NCBI GenBank assembly: GCA_018715125.1
Contig: DVMF01000059.1
Span: 1 to 39,181, forward strand
Length of the DNA stretch: 39,181 bases
Reading direction: 5' to 3'
DNA from: Candidatus Coprousia avicola
GTDB lineage: Bacteria; Actinomycetota; Coriobacteriia; Coriobacteriales; Coriobacteriaceae
The notes under the pieces were generated by a model that saw only the letters and a program-made list of their open reading frames with translations, ran no database searches and was not told the DNA's origin. Shown one piece after another: positions 1 to 8,524 of this stretch (its first letter is position 1; each line of letters begins with the position of its first letter). The translations under genes were made by a program, and so were the position numbers.

Positions 1-1128
1 GAGAGACGAGGGGTCGACGCGGTCATCGAACGAGATGCGCAGCGAGCCCGCCGCCTCATCGGCGGTGAGACCCATGGCCCTAAGGACGTGGCTCGCCGCA
101 GTGGAGCCGCTCGAGCAGGCAGACCCCGCGGAGACGGCGAAACCGGCGGCATCGAGCCTAAGCACGAGCTCCTGGCTGTCGGCGCCCTCGATGAGCACCG
201 AGACGATACCAGGCAGGCGGTCAACCTGAAAGGGGTCCCCCATGCTCGCACGGATTCGAGGGTGGGAGATGAGGCGCCGGTAAAGGTCGTCGGCAAGGGC
301 CCCGACGCGACATCTCTCCTCGGCGACATGCGGACCGAGCGCGCGGGCCACGGCCGCCAGGGCGAGCGCGCCGCGCACGTCCTGCGTCCCCGCGCGGCGC
401 CCCGCCTCCTGTCCGCCTCCGAAGACGCGCGGACGCAGCGGTGTGCGTGAGGCGAGGTAGAGCGCGCCCGTCGAGACCGGTCCACCGACCTTGTGGCCGG
501 CGAGGGACAGGGCGTCGACGCCGAGCTCCCCTACATCGAAGGGGATATGCAGGTATCCCTGGATGGCATCGGTGTGGATGCGGGCCCCCGCCTCGTGGGC
601 TACGGCGGAGAGCTCGCGCACGGGCTGGATGACGCCCGTTTCGTTGTTGGCGAGCATGATGGAGACGAGGGCGACGTCGCGGCCCATGAGGTCCCGCAGC
701 GCCCGCGGCTCGACAACGCCCTGCCGGTTGGGGTACACGAGCGCGGTCTCAAAGCCGGCGGCGCGCAGGAGCGGCAGGTTGTCGAGGATCGCGTCGTGCT
801 CGATAGCTGAGACGATCACGCGCGTGCGCGTCCGGTCGCGCTCGCGCACGCCCTCGGCGATCCCCAGCAGGGCGAGCTGGTCCGCCTCCGTGCCCCCTCC
901 GGTGAGAACCACCTCGGAGGGCCTGACGCGCGCGCCGAGCGACCGGGCTATGGAGCGCCGTGCCTCCTCGAGTGACTGCGCGGCAGCGCGTCCGAGGCGG
1001 TGCAGCGCGTTGGGGTTCGCACCCGCGATCGGTGAGGCATCGTAGGTGCGCTCCGCCTCGCGCGCCTCGTGCCTAAGCGGTGTCGAGGCGGCGAAGTCGA
1101 GGTTGACGATTGGGGCGACGTCGGCCAT
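1..1128 (-). CDS. Cysteine desulfurase (NifS/IscS-like), 3' end cut by window
   Basis: This is a pyridoxal-phosphate enzyme that removes sulfur from cysteine to supply Fe-S cluster assembly or tRNA thiolation. The 376 visible residues cover almost the whole family length; about 10-30 C-terminal residues lie outside the window. Visible landmarks are the cofactor-binding GGGTEAD near 77-83, His111 (IEHDA), Asp187 (HTDAIQ), the Schiff-base lysine Lys213 in AGHKVGGP, and the persulfide cysteine Cys338 in SACSSG. The ATG at 1128 lies 8 bp after the rpe stop, so it is probably the last visible gene of the long minus-strand operon. Such genes often sit next to mnmA, which would be just off the edge; that is a guess. 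The exact subtype (IscS, NifS or a dedicated tRNA-thiolation partner) cannot be decided here. Confidence 0.93.
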   Translation of the reverse strand, partial: MADVAPIVNLDFAASTPLRHEAREAERTYDASPIAGANPNALHRLGRAAAQSLEEARRSIARSLGARVRPSEVVLTGGGTEADQLALLGIAEGVRERDRTRTRVIVSAIEHDAILDNLPLLRAAGFETALVYPNRQGVVEPRALRDLMGRDVALVSIMLANNETGVIQPVRELSAVAHEAGARIHTDAIQGYLHIPFDVGELGVDALSLAGHKVGGPVSTGALYLASRTPLRPRVFGGGQEAGRRAGTQDVRGALALAAVARALGPHVAEERCRVGALADDLYRRLISHPRIRASMGDPFQVDRLPGIVSVLIEGADSQELVLRLDAAGFAVSAGSACSSGSTAASHVLRAMGLTADEAAGSLRISFDDRVDPSSL

Positions 1129-1136
1129 CAGGGGCC

Positions 1137-1814
1137 CTATGCGCGCGGAGCGCGCGCAGCCTCGCCGGCGTCGCGCAGGTCGCGCACCATCTGGGCGGGG
1201 TCGTCGGCACCGAAGACGGCTGAGCCCGCTACGAGGAGGTTGGCGCCCGCCGCGACGACGCGATCGATGGTGGCGAGCGAGATGCCGCCGTCGACCTCGA
1301 TGAGCGGGTCCGCCTCATGGGCGCGGCAGAGCTCGGTGAGGTTACGGAGCTTCGCCACGGTGCCCTCGATGAAGCTCTGGCCGCTGAATCCCGGGTTCAC
1401 GCTCATGAGCATGACCACATCGACATCGTCGATGATGTCCTCAAGCATGCACACCGGTGTCGAGGGGTTGAGCACGACGCCCGCCTTGATGCCGCGGCTC
1501 TTGATGTGGTTCACGACGCGGTTCAGGTGCGAGGCGGTCTCGTAGTGGACGGTGACGAGGTCGGCGCCGGCATCGATGTACCAGTCGATGGTCTCGTCGG
1601 GGTTCGTAATCATAAGGTGCACGTCAAGCGGCAGGTCGGTCAGCCCCTTGCAGGCGCGCACCATCTCGGGACCGAAGGTGAGGTTGGGGGTGAAGTGCCC
1701 GTCCATGACGTCGATATGTACGTAATCGGCGCAGCTGATGCTCTCAAGGCTGTGGGCGAGGTGGCCCAAGTTGACGGAGAGTATGGAGGGTGCGATCCGG
1801 ATGGGGTGCGTCAT
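1137..1814 (-). CDS. rpe: Ribulose-phosphate 3-epimerase
   Basis: The enzyme interconverts ribulose-5-phosphate and xylulose-5-phosphate in the pentose phosphate pathway in the cytoplasm. The 225-residue TIM barrel matches the usual length. Seen in sequence: APSILSVN at the start, metal and catalytic residues His33, Asp35 (HIDVMDG), His66 (DVHLM) and Asp175 (EVDGG), the NPGFSGQSF phosphate loop near 140-148, and the final phosphate-binding GSAVFG. The ATG at 1814 follows the gpsA stop by 3 bp, indicating one transcript and possibly coupled translation. The last residues are Ala/Arg-rich and not conserved in the family. Confidence 0.96.
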   Translation of the reverse strand: MTHPIRIAPSILSVNLGHLAHSLESISCADYVHIDVMDGHFTPNLTFGPEMVRACKGLTDLPLDVHLMITNPDETIDWYIDAGADLVTVHYETASHLNRVVNHIKSRGIKAGVVLNPSTPVCMLEDIIDDVDVVMLMSVNPGFSGQSFIEGTVAKLRNLTELCRAHEADPLIEVDGGISLATIDRVVAAGANLLVAGSAVFGADDPAQMVRDLRDAGEAARAPRA

Positions 1815-1817
1815 GGG

Positions 1818-2837
1818 TTAGCCTCTTTCCGTGGGAGTGATGCCGTAGAACTCTTCAGTGGGGAACCGGTCGGTGAGGATCCCGAGGGCCTCGTCGATAC
1901 CCATGCCGTGGTAGAGCGTGTTCTCGAGCGCGAAGGTGAGGGGTGCGTCGACGCCGAGCGCACGGGCGAGCTCGGCGGTGCTGCGCGCCGCGGCGGCGCC
2001 CTCGACCACCATATGGGTGCGCCTCTGGTACTCATCGAGCGACTCGCCCTGGGCGAACGCGACGCCGAAGGAGCGGTTGCGGGAATGCGGCGAGGTGCAC
2101 GTGGCCACGAGGTCGCCCATGCCGGCAAGACCCATGCAGGTCATGGGATCCCCGCCGCGGGCGGATACGATGCGGCTGATCTCGGCGAGGCCGCGCGTCA
2201 TGATGAGGGCGAGCGTGTTGTCGCCGTATCCCACGCCGGCGGCGATGCCGCAGACGATGGCGATGACGTTCTTCACGGCGGCGCACGTCTCGACGCCGAT
2301 CATGTCCTGCGAGGTGTAGATGCGGAAGACCGGCGAGATGAGGAGGGTCTTGAAGAACTCCGCGACGACGGGGTCCGGTGAGGCTACCACGGCGGCGGAG
2401 AGGCTGCCGCGGCAGATCTCCTCAGCATGGTTGGGCCCGGAAAGGGCCGCCACGCGCTCGGGGTGCCCGATCTCGTCGGCCACGACCTCGCTCATGAGGG
2501 CACCCGTGCCGGCCTCGATGCCCTTCGTGAGGCAGAGGACGGGCGTGTCCGCAGCGATGTAGGGCGCCGCGCCGCGGATGGTCGAGCGGATGAAGGGTGA
2601 GGGCACGACGACGATGATCCCGTTGGCACCGGCAAGCGCGTCCGCATAGGATCCCGAGGCGGTGACGTTCTCAGGAAGCTCGTAATCGCTCAGATAGAGC
2701 GGGTTCACGTGGCGTTCGTTGATGCCACGCGTCGACTCCTCGTCAAACGACCAGAGCTCGACTTCGTCGGCGTGTGTTGCCGCCACGCCCGCGATCGCCG
2801 TGCCCCATGAGCCGGCGCCGATGACCGTTATCTTCAC
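1818..2837 (-). CDS. gpsA: Glycerol-3-phosphate dehydrogenase [NAD(P)+]
   Basis: GpsA reduces dihydroxyacetone phosphate to sn-glycerol-3-phosphate, the backbone for phospholipids. The next gene upstream, plsY, acylates that product, so the two act in sequence. The 339-residue protein begins with VKITVIGAGSWGTA (Rossmann nucleotide-binding site), contains CLTKGIE and SGPNHAEEI, the catalytic-lysine segment CAAVKNVIAI, and GDLVATCTSPHSRNR near the C-terminus. The start is GTG at 2837, which forms a GTGA overlap with the plsY stop. An open frame runs much further upstream (to 3437), but it is a shadow of plsY, and the family fold starts exactly at this GTG. Confidence 0.95.
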   Translation of the reverse strand: MKITVIGAGSWGTAIAGVAATHADEVELWSFDEESTRGINERHVNPLYLSDYELPENVTASGSYADALAGANGIIVVVPSPFIRSTIRGAAPYIAADTPVLCLTKGIEAGTGALMSEVVADEIGHPERVAALSGPNHAEEICRGSLSAAVVASPDPVVAEFFKTLLISPVFRIYTSQDMIGVETCAAVKNVIAIVCGIAAGVGYGDNTLALIMTRGLAEISRIVSARGGDPMTCMGLAGMGDLVATCTSPHSRNRSFGVAFAQGESLDEYQRRTHMVVEGAAAARSTAELARALGVDAPLTFALENTLYHGMGIDEALGILTDRFPTEEFYGITPTERG

Positions 2838-3502
2838 TTGGGCTCCCCTTTCTTCTTGAGCGAGAGCTTCGATTCCGTACCCGCGCGCAGGCGGCTGATG
2901 TTTCCTCGATGCGCCCACACGACGGTCCATCCGAGCAGCGCCCAGACAGCGAGCGCGGCGAGGGGGAGGTCGGGGAACGCGAGATGCACGGTCAGGGGGA
3001 CCACGGCTGCCGTGGCGATGGAACCCACGGACACGTAGCGCGTGAGCGCGACGAGCACGATGAATATGGCGAGATGGATGAGGGCGAGCGGCCAGCAGAA
3101 GCCGAAGAGGATGCCGACGCCCGTGGCGATGCCCTTGCCGCCGTGGAACTTGAGATACGGGGAGAAGATGTGGCCGTAGAGCGCGGAGAGCGCCACGAGG
3201 GCGACCATGAGGTCGACGGGCACGTCGGGCGTCCACGAATTTCCGCCGATGACGACGTCGCGGAACACCATGACGCAGACCATGCCCTTGAGGAGGTCGA
3301 AGGCAAGGGTGAGGGCGGCGACTTTGGGGCCGCCCACGCGCAGGGCGTTTGTGGTGCCGATGTTGCCGGAACCCTCCTTCTGGATGTCCTTGTGCACGGT
3401 GAGCGCGATGATGATCTTCCCGAAGGGGATGCCGCATATGAGGTAGGATGCGACCATGGTGACGGCGGTGTAGAGAACCGCCGCGCTCATACCGTCAGCC
3501 AT
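2834..3502 (-). CDS. plsY: Acyl-phosphate:glycerol-3-phosphate acyltransferase PlsY
   Basis: PlsY is an integral membrane enzyme that transfers an acyl chain from acyl-phosphate to the sn-1 position of glycerol-3-phosphate, making lysophosphatidic acid. The 222-residue protein shows the three conserved cytosolic motifs: GSGNIGTTNALRVGG, then GHIFSPYLKFHGGKGIATG, then AHRGNISRLRAGTESK at the C-terminus. Several hydrophobic helices lie between them. The gene overlaps the gpsA start by 4 bp (GTGA) and begins 2 bp after the der stop. With gpsA downstream and plsC at 7116-7841 in the same run, the first three steps of phosphatidic acid synthesis sit in one transcription unit. Confidence 0.96.
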   Translation of the reverse strand: MADGMSAAVLYTAVTMVASYLICGIPFGKIIIALTVHKDIQKEGSGNIGTTNALRVGGPKVAALTLAFDLLKGMVCVMVFRDVVIGGNSWTPDVPVDLMVALVALSALYGHIFSPYLKFHGGKGIATGVGILFGFCWPLALIHLAIFIVLVALTRYVSVGSIATAAVVPLTVHLAFPDLPLAALAVWALLGWTVVWAHRGNISRLRAGTESKLSLKKKGEPK

Positions 3503-3504
3503 GG

Positions 3505-4839
3505 CTAGTCACCTGCCTTGTCGGCGGTCTTCGCGCGGAAGCGCAGGCGCACGGGCGTGCCCTTGAGCTCGAACTTCTCGCGCATGCGGTTCTCGATGTA
3601 GCGCGCATAGGTATCGTTCACGAGGTCTGGATGGTTCACGAAGAAGGTGAACGCGGGCGGCTCGACCCCGGTCTGGGTGACGTAGTGCATGCGCAGGCGG
3701 CGCTTGCCGTCGACGACGGTGTGCCCGAATTCGCGCAGGTCGGTGAGGAACTGGTTCAGGCGGGCCGTAGAGAGCTTCTGCGCGCGGTGCTCGGCCGCGC
3801 CGTCGACCATCGCCCAGATCTTCTCGACGGAGCGGCCCGTGAGGGCGGAGATGCGCAGGAACTCGGCCCACGGAGCCATCGTCAGCCGCCGATCGACCGT
3901 CTCCATCACCTGCTCGCGGGCTCGGTCGTCGGTGAGCAGGTCCCATTTGTTGAGAAGCACCACCAGGGCGCATCCGCGCTCGATGGCAAGGTTCGCGACC
4001 TTCTGGTCCTGCTCGGTCACGCCCACCGAGGAGTCCACGACGAGGAGCGCCACGTCGGCGCGGTCGATGGCGCGCAGGCCGCGCACCATGGAGTAGTACT
4101 CGATGTTCTCGTATACGGTGCTCTTCTTGCGGATGCCGGCGGTGTCGACGAGCCGGTAGCGGCGCCCGTCACGCTCGACGATCGTGTCGATGGCGTCGCG
4201 CGTGGTGCCCGCGACGTCGGAGACGATGGAGCGCTCGCGGCCGATGATCTTGTTGAAGAGCGAGGACTTGCCCGCATTGGGCCTGCCGATGATGGCGACG
4301 CCGAGCGCCTCGGGATAGTCGTCCTCGTCGACGGTCTCCTCGGGAAGCACGGCGATGAGGTCGTCGAGCAGGTCGCCCGTGCCGTGACCGTGCGTGGCGG
4401 ATATCGGGATGGGGTCGCCCACGCCGAGCGAGTAGAACTCCCAAAGGCGCTCCTGCTCCCGGTCAGGGTTATCCAGTTTGTTGACGAGGAGAAACGTCGG
4501 TTTCTTGACGCGCTTGAGCAGGCGGGCGACCGTCTCGTCCTCCTCGGTGACGCCGACCGATCCGTCGACGACGAAGAGGATGGCGTCCGCCTCCTCGGCG
4601 CCGGCGAGCGCCTGGTCGCGGATACTGGCGGCAAAGACGTCGTCGCTCTTCAAGGGCTCGATGCCGCCGGTGTCGATAAGGGTGAAATGGCGGCCGTTCC
4701 AGTCGGCGTCATGGTAGCTGCGGTCGCGCGTGACGCCGCGGCTCTCGTGCACGATGGCGTCGGCGGTCTCCGCCAAGCGATTCACCAGGGTCGACTTGCC
4801 CACGTTGGGGCGGCCGACGACGGCGACGATCGGTTTCAT
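3505..4839 (-). CDS. der: Ribosome biogenesis GTPase Der (EngA)
   Basis: Der is an essential double GTPase that assists maturation of the 50S subunit. The 444-residue protein has two tandem G domains and a C-terminal KH-like domain. First domain: P-loop GRPNVGKS (9-16), DTGGI (56-60), NKLD (120-123). Second domain: GRPNAGKS (185-192), DTAGIRKK (232-239), NKWD (297-300). The RNA-binding domain fills about 350-444. The ATG at 4839 is preceded by GGAG at short spacing; the longer open frame to 4965 lacks family similarity. It lies between plsY and a DUF512 protein, a neighbourhood known in Firmicutes and some actinobacteria. Confidence 0.97.
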   Translation of the reverse strand: MKPIVAVVGRPNVGKSTLVNRLAETADAIVHESRGVTRDRSYHDADWNGRHFTLIDTGGIEPLKSDDVFAASIRDQALAGAEEADAILFVVDGSVGVTEEDETVARLLKRVKKPTFLLVNKLDNPDREQERLWEFYSLGVGDPIPISATHGHGTGDLLDDLIAVLPEETVDEDDYPEALGVAIIGRPNAGKSSLFNKIIGRERSIVSDVAGTTRDAIDTIVERDGRRYRLVDTAGIRKKSTVYENIEYYSMVRGLRAIDRADVALLVVDSSVGVTEQDQKVANLAIERGCALVVLLNKWDLLTDDRAREQVMETVDRRLTMAPWAEFLRISALTGRSVEKIWAMVDGAAEHRAQKLSTARLNQFLTDLREFGHTVVDGKRRLRMHYVTQTGVEPPAFTFFVNHPDLVNDTYARYIENRMREKFELKGTPVRLRFRAKTADKAGD

Positions 4840-4861
4840 ATATGCTCCTTTGCCGGGCGCG

Positions 4862-6271
4862 CTAGGCAAGTGCGCCCTCGATTGCGTTGAGAAGGTCGTG
4901 CGGGAGCGTGGCGGCTGCGTATGCCACGGCGCCGCGCGCGGCCAGGCGGTCCAACAGGTCATCACGATGATAGCCGTCCAAGGTGAGCCCGTCTGCGTTG
5001 AACATCACGTCCGGCAGAAAGAGCATAACACCGGTGAGGTCGCCGGGAAGCTGCTCGAGAAGGTCGCATCCGCAGATGAGCCCCGTCACGTCCACGTTCC
5101 CGCCGAAATAGCGGTTCTCGATGGCAATCACCCGGCCGCAAAGCGGGCGCGTCTCTACGAAGCCCGCGATCGTATCGCGCGCGGCCTCTCCCGATACCGC
5201 GACGAGGGTAAGCGCGCGCCCCTCAAGCTGCTTGGCGACGTGAGCCAGACGCTCCCCCTCCTCGGCGAGCAGGCGATGCGTATCGTCAAGGTAGGAGCGC
5301 ACCATGCCGATGCCGTCGTAGAACTGGGGGTACCCGTCGTACCATGCCGCGGGCGGCACCTCGATACCCGCATCGAGGTAGAACTCGTCGGAGAGCTGGA
5401 ACACGGTGCGACCCGTGCGGGCACGGGCGCGCTCCTGATACGGGCGGACCATGTCGATGACGGCGCGCGCGGAGGCGGGGTCCTCGGAATATGAGGAGGA
5501 GAACCGCTTCTGGAACTTCGTGTAGCCGAGCGGGACGATGCCCAGACTCGTGATGGCGGGGTGGGCCTCGGCGTAGGCGAGTGTGCGGGCGAGCTCGTCG
5601 CCGTCGTTGAGGCCCGGGCACAGCACGATCTGCGCGTGGATCTCGATCCCTGCCCCCATGAGGCGCTCGAGCACCTCGATGCCGCGCGATGCGTTCTTGC
5701 CCATGAGGCGGCGCCGCACGTCGGGCGAGATCGCATGCAGCGAGACGTTCATCGGGCTGAGCTGACAAGCGACGATCCGGTCCGCCTCGGCGTCCGTGAC
5801 GTTGGTGAGCGTGACGAAGTTGCCCTGCAGAAAACTCAGGCGGTAATCGTCATCGCGGACATAGAGCGAATCGCGCATGTGCGCGGGCAGCATGGTCATA
5901 AAGCAGAACACGCAGCCGTTCACGCAGGTGCGCATGCCGTCGAACACCGCGCCGTCGAACTCGATGCCCCAGTCCTCGCCGGGGAACCGCTCGAGGGTGC
6001 AGGGGTTGTACGAACCGTCCCTCGGGTCGTAGACGACAAGGTCGACGGTGTCGCCGTCCGCCTGCCAGAGCCAGGTGACCATGTCGGCGAGGGGCTCCCC
6101 CTCCACCTCGGTGACGACCATAGAGGGCTCGATGCCGGCGTCCCACGCGGGCGAGTTTTCGCGCACGGCCGCAACGCGGCCCCCGAGGGGCGCCCCCTCT
6201 GCAGGCGCGGGCTGCGGGTCCCCGTACCCGGCGCCGCCCTGAGCATACGGGGTATCGCCGACGCCGCTCAT
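4862..6271 (-). CDS. DUF512 protein: PDZ domain plus radical-SAM-like core
   Basis: This is a 469-residue protein of a widespread but poorly understood family. After a short variable N-terminus, residues of about 20-80 form a PDZ-like domain (GGRVAAVRENSPAWDAGI). A CX3CX2C cluster follows (CVNGCVFCFM), as expected for a [4Fe-4S] radical-SAM site, then a TIM-barrel-like part with VSLHAISPD and IVLCPGLNDG, and a C-terminal DUF512 region ending in DGYHRDDLL. The substrate is unknown to me. The ATG at 6271 forms an ATGA overlap with the ispH stop, so coupled translation is likely. The gene sits immediately upstream of der, and the der-DUF512 pairing hints at a role linked to ribosome or tRNA maturation. 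That role is inference only. Confidence 0.85.
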   Translation of the reverse strand: MSGVGDTPYAQGGAGYGDPQPAPAEGAPLGGRVAAVRENSPAWDAGIEPSMVVTEVEGEPLADMVTWLWQADGDTVDLVVYDPRDGSYNPCTLERFPGEDWGIEFDGAVFDGMRTCVNGCVFCFMTMLPAHMRDSLYVRDDDYRLSFLQGNFVTLTNVTDAEADRIVACQLSPMNVSLHAISPDVRRRLMGKNASRGIEVLERLMGAGIEIHAQIVLCPGLNDGDELARTLAYAEAHPAITSLGIVPLGYTKFQKRFSSSYSEDPASARAVIDMVRPYQERARARTGRTVFQLSDEFYLDAGIEVPPAAWYDGYPQFYDGIGMVRSYLDDTHRLLAEEGERLAHVAKQLEGRALTLVAVSGEAARDTIAGFVETRPLCGRVIAIENRYFGGNVDVTGLICGCDLLEQLPGDLTGVMLFLPDVMFNADGLTLDGYHRDDLLDRLAARGAVAYAAATLPHDLLNAIEGALA

Positions 6272-7113
6272 GCGCCCATCAGCGCCTCGACGCGCTCGCG
6301 CGTGCGCTCGATCTGCTCGGCGGGGGTCGAGGCGCCCGCCGTAATGCCGATGAGGGAGGCGCCGGACAGCCAGGACGGCTCGATTTCGCCGGCACCCTCG
6401 ATGTGATGGGTGCGGGGGCAGCGGCTCTGGCAGATCTCGGCAAGACGGCGCGTGTTGCCCGAGGAGCGCCCGCCGATGACAATCATGACGTCGGCGCGCC
6501 CCGCGAGCTCCGCCGCTGCATCCTGACGCTCGGCGGTCGCCTCGCAGATGGTGTTCACGACCTTGAGCTCCCGCACGCGCACGGCGAGGGCGCCGACCAC
6601 GGCCGAAAGCGTCGCCGATGTCTGCGTGGTCTGGACGACGACGCCGACGCGCTCGGCGTAGGCGTTCAGCGCCACATCGCCCGCATCGCTTACGACGACG
6701 GCGTTCTCCCCCGCGTGTCCGAGGATCCCGACGACCTCCGGATGCCCGCACTCCCCCACGACCACCACTTGGTAGCCGTCTTCGCTGAGGCGCGCGGCGG
6801 CGCGGTGGACGCGCTTGACATAGGGGCAGGTCGCGTCGATCACGGCAAGGCCGCGCTCCTCGGCATCGGCTATCACCGCAGGCGTGACGCCGTGCGCGCG
6901 AATCACAAGCGTGCCCCGCTCTGCCTCAGCCGGCGTCTCCGCCGAGGCGACGCCGCGCGCGGCGAGGTCGGATACGACGGAGGGGTTGTGGATGAGCGGT
7001 CCCAGCGTGTGCACGGGCTGCTCGGGAGCTGCCGCGGCCTCGAGCGCCATCTTGAGGGCGCGCTCCACGCCGTAGCAGGCGCCCGCTTGGCGCGCGATCT
7101 CGATCGATGCCAT
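6268..7113 (-). CDS. ispH: 4-hydroxy-3-methylbut-2-enyl diphosphate reductase
   Basis: IspH catalyses the last MEP-pathway step, reducing HMBPP to isopentenyl and dimethylallyl diphosphate with a [4Fe-4S] cluster. The 281-residue protein carries the three cluster cysteines Cys13 (GACYGVERA), Cys96 (ATCPYV) and Cys190 (NTICEAT). It also has the substrate-binding histidines at about 42 and 74, and an HPE triad at 124-126 with the same numbering as the E. coli His124/Glu126. The start ATG at 7113 has a strong AGGAGGT Shine-Dalgarno inside the end of plsC and lies 2 bp after the plsC stop. The other MEP genes dxr and ispG are in this window at 19461-20627 and 16986-18050. Confidence 0.96.
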   Translation of the reverse strand: MASIEIARQAGACYGVERALKMALEAAAAPEQPVHTLGPLIHNPSVVSDLAARGVASAETPAEAERGTLVIRAHGVTPAVIADAEERGLAVIDATCPYVKRVHRAAARLSEDGYQVVVVGECGHPEVVGILGHAGENAVVVSDAGDVALNAYAERVGVVVQTTQTSATLSAVVGALAVRVRELKVVNTICEATAERQDAAAELAGRADVMIVIGGRSSGNTRRLAEICQSRCPRTHHIEGAGEIEPSWLSGASLIGITAGASTPAEQIERTRERVEALMGA

Positions 7114-7115
7114 GC

Positions 7116-7841
7116 CTACCTCCTGCCGGGATGCTCGCGGCGGAGCTCGTCGCGCACGCCGTACATGCGCGCGATCGCCTCGTCCTCGAACCACTGGAGT
7201 CGCTCGGAGCGCTTGAGGCCCTGCGGCGCGTCGGAGAGGTGCACGCGGGGCGCGCAGCGCATCCAGGTCTTGACGGGCCGCATGAGGTGCTTGCCCTCGG
7301 GCGTCACGTCGCGAAATCCGCATACCGCCATGGGGGCGATATCGGCCTTGCCCATCTGCGCCATGAGGGCGAATCCCCCGTGGACCTTCACGGGCTGGTT
7401 GTCGCTGCGGATGCGCGTCCCCTCGGGAAAGATGAGGACGTCCTCGCCGCGCTGCAGCGCGTGCTGCGCGCGGCGCAGCGCCTTCATATCGGCCGTTCCG
7501 CGCTCCACCGGGATGCCCCCCACGCGCGCGAAGAACCAGCGGACGATGGGGTTCTTGTTGAACTCCGATTTCATGATGGGGCGAACCCGGCGCCCGGAGC
7601 GCACGATATGCGGCACGAGCGACACGACCTCCGCCATAGAGGTGTGGTTGCAGATGATGACCGAGCCGGTATCGCTCTCAGGTTCCAGATAGGAGGCGTT
7701 CTCGACGTTCCAGCGCCACATCAGCTTGCTAAAGACGTAGAGGATTGCGATGACCACCAGATAGAAGCCGCGGAACACCACCGGGTAGTCGCGCATGGCG
7801 TTGTCGTAGAAGTCGTCGCGCGTGTAGCGGAAGAGCTTCAC
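7116..7841 (-). CDS. plsC: 1-acyl-sn-glycerol-3-phosphate acyltransferase family (PlsC-like)
   Basis: This enzyme acylates the sn-2 position of lysophosphatidic acid to make phosphatidic acid at the membrane. The 241-residue protein has one N-terminal hydrophobic segment (about 22-40) and the acyltransferase blocks: NHTSMAE (65-71), GGIPVERG (about 108-115) and FPEGTR (138-143). The first block is normally HX4D; here the acidic residue is Glu71, read directly from the codon GAG. The start is GTG at 7841, forming GTGA with the cmk stop. The cmk-plsC-ispH order is seen in other Gram-positive genomes. A different acyl acceptor cannot be excluded. Confidence 0.9.
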   Translation of the reverse strand: MKLFRYTRDDFYDNAMRDYPVVFRGFYLVVIAILYVFSKLMWRWNVENASYLEPESDTGSVIICNHTSMAEVVSLVPHIVRSGRRVRPIMKSEFNKNPIVRWFFARVGGIPVERGTADMKALRRAQHALQRGEDVLIFPEGTRIRSDNQPVKVHGGFALMAQMGKADIAPMAVCGFRDVTPEGKHLMRPVKTWMRCAPRVHLSDAPQGLKRSERLQWFEDEAIARMYGVRDELRREHPGRR

Positions 7842-8524
7842 CGGGCCCTCCTCTCAGCGATGAGGGAGGCGACGCGCGCCACCACCTCGTCGATCGTGAA
7901 CGCCGTTGAATCGAGCACGACCGCGTCCGGCGCGGCGGCGAGCGGGGCCAGGGCGCGGGAGCTGTCGAGGGCGTCGCGGCGCTCGATGGCGGCACGGGTC
8001 TCCTCGATCTCGGCGGCGAGCGCACGCTCATCCGTCACGCCATCGCCGTGCCGCTGGAGAACGCGGCGCCGCGCCCGCTCTGCCGGGTCCGCCGTGAGGA
8101 ACACCTTGATATCGGCATGGGGGAAGACCACCGTACCGATGTCGCGCCCCTCGGCAACGACATCGCGCCCCTCGGCGAACGCGCGCTGCGGGACGAGCAT
8201 GGCGGCGCGCACGCCCGGATACGCGGCGACCTGCGAGACGCACGCATCGATGCGCGGCGTGCGGATGGCATCGCTCACGTCGACCCCGTCGACCTCTACG
8301 CGCGTCGTCGCGCCCTCTTTGGGCGGAAAGGTGAGCGTGATGCCCTCAGCCAGGCGGTCGACCGCCTGCTCGTCTTCGAGCGCGATGCCGCGGTCGAGGG
8401 CGGACAGCGCCACGGCGCGATACATCGCACCCGTGTCGAGCTTCTCGAATCCATACCGATGCGCGATCTCGCCCGCAATGGTTGATTTTCCCGAGCCAGC
8501 GGGCCCGTCGATGGCGATTATCAT
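7838..8524 (-). CDS. cmk: Cytidylate kinase
   Basis: Cmk phosphorylates CMP and dCMP to the diphosphates, feeding nucleic acid and CDP-lipid synthesis. The 228-residue protein begins with IIAIDGPAGSGKS, whose P-loop spans residues 7-14, followed by KLDTGAMYRAV (CMP-binding) and the EGRDIGTVVFPHADIKVFL core typical of the family. The C-terminal part has the lid with Arg-rich segment DPAERARRR. ATG at 8524 directly abuts the TAG of the upstream pseudouridine synthase gene, and the stop overlaps the plsC GTG. The length and start are ordinary for the family. Confidence 0.96.
   Translation of the reverse strand: MIIAIDGPAGSGKSTIAGEIAHRYGFEKLDTGAMYRAVALSALDRGIALEDEQAVDRLAEGITLTFPPKEGATTRVEVDGVDVSDAIRTPRIDACVSQVAAYPGVRAAMLVPQRAFAEGRDVVAEGRDIGTVVFPHADIKVFLTADPAERARRRVLQRHGDGVTDERALAAEIEETRAAIERRDALDSSRALAPLAAAPDAVVLDSTAFTIDEVVARVASLIAERRAR

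Noticed and set aside
2838..3437. Upstream extension of the gpsA frame
   Set aside because: The extension is an out-of-frame reading of plsY and is Arg/Pro/His-rich; the Rossmann domain begins at the GTG at 2837.
3631..4890. Plus-strand open frame of 419 codons opposite der
   Set aside because: Shadow of der; long antisense frames are expected with G/C-ending codons.
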